NCBI GenBank assembly: GCA_018268715.1
Contig: JAFDVZ010000029.1
Location: 1-40,407 of the forward strand
Direction of reading: 5' to 3'
From: Acidobacteriota bacterium
GTDB lineage: Bacteria > Acidobacteriota > Terriglobia > Bryobacterales > Bryobacteraceae
Length of the DNA: 40,407 nucleotides
A model generated the notes under the pieces. It had not been told where the DNA came from and ran no database searches. It saw nothing but the letters and a program-made list of their open reading frames with translations. Each line of letters opens with the position of its first letter. Position 1 is the first letter of the stretch. Positions 10,293-16,878 of the stretch are shown in pieces. Made by a program: the position numbers and the translations under genes.

Positions 10293-11681
10293 ATGAGCAC
10301 TCAAAAGAAGGGCCTGTTCATCACCAACGACGGCTCAAACGTCATGTTCACGTTCATCCTTGTCAGTTCCCTGTTTTTCTTATGGGGATTCTGCAACGGA
10401 ATGATCGACGTGATGGACAAGCACTTCCAGGAAGAGCTGGGGTTGAGCAAGGCGCAATCGGCCTGGGTGCAGTTCGCCCACTATCTCGGCTACTTCCTGA
10501 TGTCGATCCCCGCGGGATGGCTGGCGAGCAAGCTCGGCTATAAAGGCGGCATCATCGCGGGATTGCTGCTGGTGGCGGTAGGCGGCTTCTGGTTCATTCC
10601 GGCAACGCAGATCAACGCGATGGTGAAGGGCGGCTCGGTGTCGCCCACCTCCGCGTTCGTCGCCTTTCTGGCGGGCGTTTGCGTGATCGCGACCGGCCTG
10701 ACGTTCCTCGAGACGATCGCCAACCCGTACACGACGGTGCTCGGCGACCTGCGTTACGCCGCCACGCGCATCAACCTGGCGCAGTCCTGCAATGGCGTGG
10801 GCTGGATTCTGGGGCCGATCGTCGGCGGCATGTTCTTCTACGGCAAGGACGCGGCTGGCCGCAGCACGGGCAGCGAGACGTTGTACATCCCCTACGCCGG
10901 CATCGGCGTGGGCGTGATCCTGATCGCGGTGATCTTCTACTTCGCCAACGTCCCCGACATTAAGATGGAGGACGACTACCATTTGGACGACTCCGCCGGC
11001 AGCGCGTCGCACTCCATCTGGTCGCATCCCCACTTCGTGATGGCGGTGGTGGCGCAGTTTCTGTACGTCGCGGCGCAGGCGGGGATTTTCAGTTTCTTCA
11101 TCAACTACATGACCTCGGAGGTCCCGCCGATCCCGGGCTCCTGGGGCGGCGCGTCCGGATGGCTGCACAGCCTGGTGGAGACCAACCGCGCCGGCCTGTT
11201 GAGCATCAGCAATCAAGGCGCGTCGACGCTGGCGTCGATCGGTTCGACGTGTTTCCTGATCGGCCGGTTCACGGGCGCGGGATTGCTGCGGAAGTACTCG
11301 GCGCACAAGATTCTCGGCATCTACGGAGCGGCGAACGTCCTGGTGACGTTGTTGATCTTCCTGAAGCTCGGCTGGCTGTCGGTGCTGTGCGTGTTCCTCA
11401 GCTACTTCTTCATGTCGATCATGTTCCCGACGATCTTCGCGCTGGGGATTTTCGGATTAGGCGCGCGGGCGAAGACGGCTTCGGCCTACATTGTGATGGC
11501 GATCATGGGCGGCGCGCTGATGCCGAAACTGATGGGCTGGGTGGCCGACACGTGGGACATGTCGCGAGGCTTCATCGTCCCGATGTTCTGCTTCATCTTT
11601 GTGGCCTACTACGGCTTCAACTGGCCGAAGTTCAGCAAGGCGGAGTCGTTGAGCGGAGTTAAGGTCGGATCGGGCCACTGA
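10293..11681 (+). CDS. MFS sugar permease, FucP-like
   Basis: Inner-membrane 12-helix transporter (462 aa) of the fucose:H+ symporter family. The first helix reads FFLWGFCNGMIDVMD and the second IPAGWLASKLGYKGGIIAG, both close to FucP. The FucP residues needed for proton coupling and sugar recognition appear conserved: D39 in NGMIDVMD and E140 in TFLETIANPYTTVLG. It ends the operon begun by the sulfatase and is likely to import the sugar or sugar acid released by the exported enzymes. The specificity could be fucose or another hexose or uronate; FucP relatives differ widely. The next gene converges on it from the other strand. Confidence 0.88.
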   Translation: MSTQKKGLFITNDGSNVMFTFILVSSLFFLWGFCNGMIDVMDKHFQEELGLSKAQSAWVQFAHYLGYFLMSIPAGWLASKLGYKGGIIAGLLLVAVGGFWFIPATQINAMVKGGSVSPTSAFVAFLAGVCVIATGLTFLETIANPYTTVLGDLRYAATRINLAQSCNGVGWILGPIVGGMFFYGKDAAGRSTGSETLYIPYAGIGVGVILIAVIFYFANVPDIKMEDDYHLDDSAGSASHSIWSHPHFVMAVVAQFLYVAAQAGIFSFFINYMTSEVPPIPGSWGGASGWLHSLVETNRAGLLSISNQGASTLASIGSTCFLIGRFTGAGLLRKYSAHKILGIYGAANVLVTLLIFLKLGWLSVLCVFLSYFFMSIMFPTIFALGIFGLGARAKTASAYIVMAIMGGALMPKLMGWVADTWDMSRGFIVPMFCFIFVAYYGFNWPKFSKAESLSGVKVGSGH

Positions 11682-11814
11682 CCCGTTCGATTTTGGACCG
11701 ATCCACGGCTCTTAGCGAGAGTCCAGGCATAATTGGGGCGCCGGACGCCTGATTTCCAAACGAAGCCACTCGTGGCGGCGGCGCCCGGCCCGGGTGTCGG
11801 CAGAAGCGCCCGGC

Positions 11815-12699
11815 CTATCCCTTAATCCCCTCGAAGGCCTTTTCGATTTCCTTCTGAACCTGGGGACTCACCGGCGTGAGCGGCAGACGCACCGGCCCGC
11901 CGTAATACCCGTTCAGATCCATCGCGTACTTGAGCCCGGGAATGCCGAACCGCGTGGTCACGGCCTGGGCGGCGCGGATAATCCGGCCCTGCCAGTCCTT
12001 GGCCGCGTCCGTGTCACGAGTCCGGTGCGCTTCCCAAATCGTGATGCAGGCGTACGGGGCCGCATTGGCGAAGGCCAGCACCGCGCCCACCGCGCCCACC
12101 GCCAGAGACGGCGCCAGGGTCGGAGCCGACCCCACCAGCACCTGGAAGCCCGGCTTCACTTCGCGGATCATCTGCATCACCTTCTCGAGGTTGCCCGAAC
12201 TCTCCTTGATCGCGATGATGTTGGGATGCTCGGATAACTGGCACACCGCGTCGACCGAGATATCCACGCCAGTGGTCTGCGGCCAGTTATAAATCATCAG
12301 CGGTATCTTCGACTGATCCGCCACCGATCGGAAGTACAGCACCTGCGCGGCCGTGTTATTCAGCAGCGTCTTGTAATAGTGCGGCGTCCGCACCATGGCC
12401 GCCTTATACCCGATCTCGGCCGCGCGATTGGTCAGAGCCACCGTCTCGCGAACGCTCTCGACGCCCGTGCCCGCAATCAGCAGCTTGCTCGAGGCGGCGT
12501 ACTGCGCCACCCACTCCCACAGTTGGATCTTCTCCTCGGGAGTCAGCATGACGCTCTCGCCCGTGGATCCGCATACGACGTAGCCGGAAAGCGTCGTCAG
12601 GTTCCACTTCTCGACGTTGTGCTGCACCTTGACCTTATACAGGTCGCCTTTGTGATCGAACGGAGTCGCAATGGGAGGGAAAATACCTTGGAGTTTCAT
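11815..12699 (-). CDS. DHDPS-superfamily aldolase (HOGA1/KDG-aldolase-like)
   Basis: Class I lyase or aldolase of 294 aa, a TIM barrel that forms a Schiff base with a 2-keto acid. The Schiff-base lysine is K165 in IIAIKESSGN and the assisting tyrosine Y137 in IYNWP. The substrate loop is G-S-T-G-E at 44-48. The C-terminal stretch FGIPGLKYAMDLNGYYGGP resembles human HOGA1 (4-hydroxy-2-oxoglutarate aldolase) more than DapA, so lysine biosynthesis is unlikely. It converges on the FucP-like gene, so it may cleave a keto-deoxy sugar acid made by the neighbouring dehydratase. This link is inference only. No Shine-Dalgarno precedes the ATG, and a strong hairpin ends 11 bases before it. Confidence 0.85.
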   Translation of the reverse strand: MKLQGIFPPIATPFDHKGDLYKVKVQHNVEKWNLTTLSGYVVCGSTGESVMLTPEEKIQLWEWVAQYAASSKLLIAGTGVESVRETVALTNRAAEIGYKAAMVRTPHYYKTLLNNTAAQVLYFRSVADQSKIPLMIYNWPQTTGVDISVDAVCQLSEHPNIIAIKESSGNLEKVMQMIREVKPGFQVLVGSAPTLAPSLAVGAVGAVLAFANAAPYACITIWEAHRTRDTDAAKDWQGRIIRAAQAVTTRFGIPGLKYAMDLNGYYGGPVRLPLTPVSPQVQKEIEKAFEGIKG

Positions 12700-12710
12700 A
12701 GAGACACGAA

Positions 12711-12736
12711 AGGGGCGGGTGTTGGGACCCGCCCCT
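12711..12736 (-). terminator. Strong hairpin between atpE and the aldolase gene, probable terminator
   Basis: A perfect 10-bp GC-rich stem (AGGGGCGGGT pairing with ACCCGCCCCT) closes a 6-base loop. Read on the minus strand it follows atpE by about 27 bases and is followed by TTTCGTGT, a short U tract. It probably ends the F0 transcript. Because it also stops 11 bases before the aldolase ATG, an attenuator-like role for that gene is possible. Confidence 0.65.
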
Positions 12737-12763
12737 CCTCACTAACTGACAAACCGGAACCAG

Positions 12764-13057
12764 TTACTTCGTCGTGAACGTGATGACGAGGGTATACAGT
12801 GCGAGCGATTCGATCAGCGCCAGGCCCAGGATCAGGGCGAAGCGGATGCCCGCCGCGGCTCCGGGGTTGCGCGCCATCGCTTCGGCTGCGCCGGCGACGG
12901 CCTTTCCCTGCGCGAGACCGCACAGGCCGGACGCGAACGCCATGCCGAGCACGGCGGCCACGGGCTGACTGATTGCACTACCGCTGCCATCGGCCGCGAA
13001 AATCGGCGTGGCCAGCAGGAACAGAACCGCTAAAAGCAGAAGGGACTTTTTGGTCAT
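12764..13057 (-). CDS. atpE: ATP synthase F0 subunit c
   Basis: Ring-forming proteolipid of the ATP synthase that carries the coupling ion across the membrane. The 97-aa protein begins with a cleavable-looking signal sequence (residues 1 to about 21, ending FAA-D), making it longer than the usual 70-90 aa. The two-helix hairpin follows, with the polar loop A-R63-N64-P65 and the ion-binding carboxylate E83 in ALIESLALY. Q50 in helix 1, S84 and Y88 fall at positions that coordinate Na+ in the Ilyobacter ring, so the coupling ion is open. A good Shine-Dalgarno (AAGGAGT) precedes the ATG. It lies 94 bp downstream of atpB, and no b-subunit gene follows, so the rest of the enzyme is encoded elsewhere. 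Confidence 0.95.
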   Translation of the reverse strand: MTKKSLLLLAVLFLLATPIFAADGSGSAISQPVAAVLGMAFASGLCGLAQGKAVAGAAEAMARNPGAAAGIRFALILGLALIESLALYTLVITFTTK

Positions 13058-13151
13058 CTTCTGACTCCTTTCTATTAAGATCGCCCTCAGGAGGTGGTTG
13101 ACGGCGTGGCTTGGGAGCCCGCCGCCCTCACACTGGAGCGGAGAACCGTTG

Positions 13152-13889
13152 TTAATGCTCGTGAGCCACGGCGCCGCTTACATAGATCATCGTGAGCAAC
13201 GCGAAGATGTAAGCCTGCAGGAACGACACGAACACGTGCAGTCCCATGAACACCGCCGGAGCGATCAGGAACGTCAGCTTCAGGAACGCGATGGTCACCT
13301 GCTCGCCCGCGAACATGTTGGCGAAAAGACGGATGGTGAGCGAGAGCGGCCGGGCCATGTGGCTGACCAGCTCGATCGGCACCATCAACGGCGCGAGCGC
13401 CGGCATCGGACCGGCGAAATGCTTCAGGTACGTCCCGATGCCCTGCTCGCGGAATCCCCAGAAGTTGTAGTAGAGGAACGTCGCGATGGCGCATCCGCAG
13501 GGCACCCAGGGGAACATCGTGGGCGACTCGAACGCCGGAATAATACCGATCAGGTTGCAGGTCAGGATGAAGATGAACAGCGTCCCGAAATAGGGCAGGT
13601 ACTTGGCGGGATGGTGGATGCCGGTGTCCTCGGCGGTGTCGCCCAGGAAGCCCCAGACCACTTCGACCAGATGCTGCATGCGGCCCGGCTTGTCCACTGA
13701 AAGACCGCCTCGAATCACGGCCACCATGACCATGATCAGCAGCACCACCAGCAACTCCGTGGTGAGCCAGTTCTCCCAGGGGCGCGCCGGATTGTGCGCC
13801 TGCAGATTGAACAGTCCCAGGATCGTGTTCGCGACGCCCGCGAGATAATCGTTAAAAAGGCGAGTAAGCCAAAGTTCGTGTTCCGTCAT
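13152..13889 (-). CDS. atpB: ATP synthase F0 subunit a
   Basis: Membrane stator subunit (245 aa) that forms the two half channels for the ion and contacts the c ring. The essential arginine is R187 in LSLTIRLFANMFAGEQ, matching E. coli R210. The conserved P-I-E-L-V-S and ARPLSL segments precede it. Several transmembrane helices are evident (about 45-60, 100-118, 130-145, 195-240). Its start overlaps the stop of the preceding atpI-like gene by ATGA, so translation should be coupled. It is followed by atpE. Confidence 0.95.
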   Translation of the reverse strand: MTEHELWLTRLFNDYLAGVANTILGLFNLQAHNPARPWENWLTTELLVVLLIMVMVAVIRGGLSVDKPGRMQHLVEVVWGFLGDTAEDTGIHHPAKYLPYFGTLFIFILTCNLIGIIPAFESPTMFPWVPCGCAIATFLYYNFWGFREQGIGTYLKHFAGPMPALAPLMVPIELVSHMARPLSLTIRLFANMFAGEQVTIAFLKLTFLIAPAVFMGLHVFVSFLQAYIFALLTMIYVSGAVAHEH

Positions 13890-14266
13890 GGTCGGGTAGT
13901 AAGCAGCTCGTAGAGAATCTCCACAAGCACGGCGGCAACGGACATAAACAGACCCGCGAAAATCGCGGTCAAACTGACCTCAAAGAATCTGATTATACCA
14001 AAGCACGCCCCGGCCAGAATCAGATATCGGAATCCTAAACCCGCCGCCGACCCCGCGCTGGAGCCCGCTTCGCCGCCCACCCCGGCCGCCACGCTCTTCA
14101 GCCGCCGCAGGTTATAGACCGAGGCCGCCGCGCACACCGCGCATCCGGCGCCCGCGCGCCACCCCTCCCGCACCAGGAAAAACAACGACGCCGCGATGGC
14201 CAACGTCAACGCAATCCCGTCCAGGCGCCGAAGCGCGCGATCGTAGAAGGCGGCGTCCTCGCTCAC
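13886..14266 (-). CDS. atpI: ATP synthase subunit I-like membrane protein
   Basis: Small membrane protein of 126 aa with about four hydrophobic segments (roughly 17-32, 36-52, 78-90 and 98-118). Its position directly before atpB and its size fit the AtpI family, which helps assemble the c ring. The sequence itself is weakly conserved and the assignment rests mostly on context. The start codon is GTG and overlaps the stop of the upstream atpZ-like gene (GTGA). Its own stop overlaps the atpB start (ATGA). Confidence 0.68.
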   Translation of the reverse strand: MSEDAAFYDRALRRLDGIALTLAIAASLFFLVREGWRAGAGCAVCAAASVYNLRRLKSVAAGVGGEAGSSAGSAAGLGFRYLILAGACFGIIRFFEVSLTAIFAGLFMSVAAVLVEILYELLTTRP

Positions 14267-14481
14267 GAGTCTTTCGTATCCTTGAGCAGCGTCCGCACCA
14301 CCTCCAGGGTTCCGCCGGCGACGCCCAGAATCAGAAACACGATTGCCAGAAAGCCGGTGTGAAACGCCTTGTCAAGCAGGTAGCCGATCACATAACCCGC
14401 AAACGCAGCGCTCGGGGGCGCCATGGCGAGCGAACTGTACTTTCCCACCAGGGCCATCACATTGTCGCGTTTCTCAGCCAT
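14263..14481 (-). CDS. atpZ: AtpZ/AtpI-type F0F1 ATPase accessory protein
   Basis: Tiny two-helix membrane protein (72 aa) of the F0F1-ATPase gene-1 type. The pattern is a short N-terminal helix followed by PPSAAFAGYVIGYLLDKAFHTG, a second hydrophobic helix FLAIVFLILGVAGGTLEVV, and a charged end. Such proteins open atp operons and have been linked to c-ring assembly or divalent ion transport. It overlaps hemD by 8 bp upstream and the atpI-like gene by 4 bp downstream, so the F0 genes appear to share a transcript with hemD. Confidence 0.8.
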   Translation of the reverse strand: MAEKRDNVMALVGKYSSLAMAPPSAAFAGYVIGYLLDKAFHTGFLAIVFLILGVAGGTLEVVRTLLKDTKDS

Positions 14482-15301
14482 CAGCCCTCTTTCGGAGCAG
14501 AATCCCGGCCGCCGCCTCCGCGGCCTCCTTCATGAGAAAGCCCATCTTGGCGTGCGACGGCGCCATGTCGGGCGCGACGCCGCATTCCTCCAGCGCCTCG
14601 CTGGTGGTCGGACCGATGGAGGCCACCATGGCGCGTCGCAACCCCTCGCGCACGCCGTCCTCGACGCCCAACTCCGCCGCCACTCGCAGCAGGTGTACGA
14701 TCTGAACCGCCGTGGTGAACAGCACCACGTCAAACTCGCCGGCCGCCAGGCGTCGCGCGGCCTGCTGGAGCGGTTCGGCATCCTCGGGAAGATCGTATTG
14801 GTACACCCAGACGGGCGTCACCTCGGCGCCGCGCGCGCGCAACCCCTGGTGCAACTCAACGCTCTCCCGCCCGTACTGCTGCACCGCGATCCGTCGCTCG
14901 GGGCGGCCCTCTATCGCCGCCAGAACCTCGCGCCAGGTGTTCGGCTCCGGGGCGCTGACGGTCACGGGCGCGCCCAACTCGCGCAACGCGCCGGTCGACT
15001 TCGGCCCTCGCGCGACGACGGTGATCTTCTTGAGCGCCTCGGCGAAGGCGTCGGCCGGATAACGGGTCGCCAGCACCCGATTCAAGGCCCGCGTCCCGAC
15101 CCCCGTCAACAGGATCATCATGTCGAAGCCGCCCGCAAACAGCCGCTCGGCGAAGGCGAAGGCGTCCTGATTGGACTCCAGCGGCGCCTCCCGCAGCGAC
15201 GGCGCGACGAACGGCTCGCCGCCCTGCCTGCGGATCAACTCCGCGATCTCGACGGCGCGCCGAGACTCGAGCGCCAGCACTCTCAGTCCGTCGAACGGCA
15301 T
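14474..15301 (-). CDS. hemD: Uroporphyrinogen-III synthase
   Basis: Closes and inverts ring D of hydroxymethylbilane in the tetrapyrrole pathway, in the cytoplasm. The 275-aa protein shows the HemD two-domain layout. Domain 1 begins GLRVLALESRRAVEIAELI and contains MMILLTGVGTRAL. The second domain carries the segments DVVLFTTAVQIVHLL and ASIGPTTSEALEECGV, the latter the most conserved HemD signature. No methyltransferase domain is fused. The start overlaps the end of the membrane glycosyltransferase-like gene by 19 bp and its end overlaps atpZ by 8 bp. Confidence 0.85.
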   Translation of the reverse strand: MPFDGLRVLALESRRAVEIAELIRRQGGEPFVAPSLREAPLESNQDAFAFAERLFAGGFDMMILLTGVGTRALNRVLATRYPADAFAEALKKITVVARGPKSTGALRELGAPVTVSAPEPNTWREVLAAIEGRPERRIAVQQYGRESVELHQGLRARGAEVTPVWVYQYDLPEDAEPLQQAARRLAAGEFDVVLFTTAVQIVHLLRVAAELGVEDGVREGLRRAMVASIGPTTSEALEECGVAPDMAPSHAKMGFLMKEAAEAAAGILLRKRADG

Positions 15302-16824
15302 ACGTCCACTCTAGCAGCGCGTCCGGTCCAGACCGCAATCCCGATCAACGTGAATGTGCCCACCGTGTAGGCGGCCCACAACCCCGACAACACCGTCGAA
15401 TTGATCCACCACGGCTTGTCGATCGCCAGCCGGTCGAACACGATATAGGACCAGCGCCCCAGCGGAAACGCCGCCAGCCGGCCCGTCGCGGAGTAGGTGA
15501 TGAGGCCCGCGTAATACGGCATTAACACCACATGCAGCCCATACAGGTCGAGAGAGCCGAAAGCGAACGCCGGGATCGCGATCGATCCGGGCAGAACACC
15601 CCGGAATCCGTACACCGCCAGGCACGCTCCGGCCGCGGCCAGGCAGCACAGATACCAGCCCGGCGTCACCGCCAGTCCGCCCGTTCGCACGTCTTCGAGC
15701 CCCTCCCAGGCAAGCGCCGCCATCACCGCCACATGGAACCCAACCAGGATCCACACCGGCGGCTTCCAACGGCGGCCCGTGCGCGACAATCCGAACACCG
15801 CCGCCAGCAGCATCAGCAGCATGAGCCGGTACACCCAGCTCCGCAGCCCCAGGAAACTGCCGTTCCCCGACCACACCAGCGTGTTCCAGGTGAAGTCGGC
15901 CGCGCGGATCCATTCCACTTTGCCGATGGCGCCGAACACGCCCATGGTCGTCTTGGCGGCCGGCTGCGCCCAATCGAAGGCGTACCACCATCCCGCCAGC
16001 AGCCCCGCGATTCCCACCGTGACCAGCGCCAGCTTCCACCGCCGCGCCAGCCCGAGCGCCATCACGAACACCGCCGGAACCACCACAAAATGCGGCTCGG
16101 CCAGCAGCGCGAAGCCGAGCAATAGCCCGCACCACACCGCATGCACGGTCTCTTCGACACGCAGCGCCGCCAACGCCAGCGCGGTCCCCAGCAGCAGCGA
16201 CACCGGTTCGGGCCCCACGTGAGCCACATTCATGGCCACCTCCGGCATGGCCGCCAGCGCCGCCGCCGCGCACAGTCCCGCGGCGTGATTCTCCAGCACC
16301 GAACGCGCCAGCAGATAGCCGAGCGGTATCGCCAGCGTCGCCATCAACACATTCGCCACGCGCAGCAGAAACACACGATTCAGCAGGCTCATCGACCCCG
16401 CGAGTTCATAGAAAGGCCGTAGCAGCCAGTAGTACAAGGGTCCGCGACGCGTGCTGTACACCGGCGGGATGCCGCCCGGTTCGGAGCGCCATGCCGTGGG
16501 AAGATCGCGCAGGGCCGCCGCGCGCCTCTCGCGAGCCGACTCCGAAAGGCCCCAGAACTCATCGTGGCTGATCGCCGCCGGCACGAAACCGACGAACCCG
16601 CGCGGCAGCGGGGCCAACCGCAGCGAGCTTTCGATCTCGCGCGAGATCGGCGGATGGGCGGGCGGCAGCGCCGCGCCGGAGGCCACCGCCTCCAACGCCG
16701 CCACCGAACCATGTTCGTCGAAGCCCTCCCACAACGGTGTGGCGCAGGCGTAGAACAACCCTCGCGCGAAAAAGCACAGGCAGATCGCGCCCACGACGCG
16801 CCAGCGATCGGATGGGTTGAACAC
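15283..16824 (-). CDS. Polytopic membrane protein, GT-C glycosyltransferase-like
   Basis: Inner-membrane protein of 513 aa with about ten to twelve hydrophobic helices. The region after the first helix reads PLWEGFDEHGS (30-40), with acidic residues D36-E37 in the position where GT-C transferases (PMT, ArnT and related) place their catalytic acid. A long extracytoplasmic loop follows up to about residue 125, then STRRGPLYYWLLRP, also typical of this fold. It would use a polyprenyl-phosphate sugar outside the membrane. The family assignment is moderate and the acceptor unknown. The start is a GTG without a visible ribosome binding site. It lies 54 bp after pheT and overlaps hemD by 19 bp. Confidence 0.65.
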   Translation of the reverse strand: MFNPSDRWRVVGAICLCFFARGLFYACATPLWEGFDEHGSVAALEAVASGAALPPAHPPISREIESSLRLAPLPRGFVGFVPAAISHDEFWGLSESARERRAAALRDLPTAWRSEPGGIPPVYSTRRGPLYYWLLRPFYELAGSMSLLNRVFLLRVANVLMATLAIPLGYLLARSVLENHAAGLCAAAALAAMPEVAMNVAHVGPEPVSLLLGTALALAALRVEETVHAVWCGLLLGFALLAEPHFVVVPAVFVMALGLARRWKLALVTVGIAGLLAGWWYAFDWAQPAAKTTMGVFGAIGKVEWIRAADFTWNTLVWSGNGSFLGLRSWVYRLMLLMLLAAVFGLSRTGRRWKPPVWILVGFHVAVMAALAWEGLEDVRTGGLAVTPGWYLCCLAAAGACLAVYGFRGVLPGSIAIPAFAFGSLDLYGLHVVLMPYYAGLITYSATGRLAAFPLGRWSYIVFDRLAIDKPWWINSTVLSGLWAAYTVGTFTLIGIAVWTGRAARVDVCRSTD

Positions 16825-16878
16825 GAGACTTGTACTCAGCCTATCATCTGAGCGCCACGAGCCCGCACCGCTTGCGGC

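Noticed and set aside
11682-11814. Terminator between the converging FucP-like and aldolase genes
   Set aside because: GC-rich inverted pieces (GGGCGCC and GGCGCCC) exist but are far apart and without T tracts, so I do not call a terminator.
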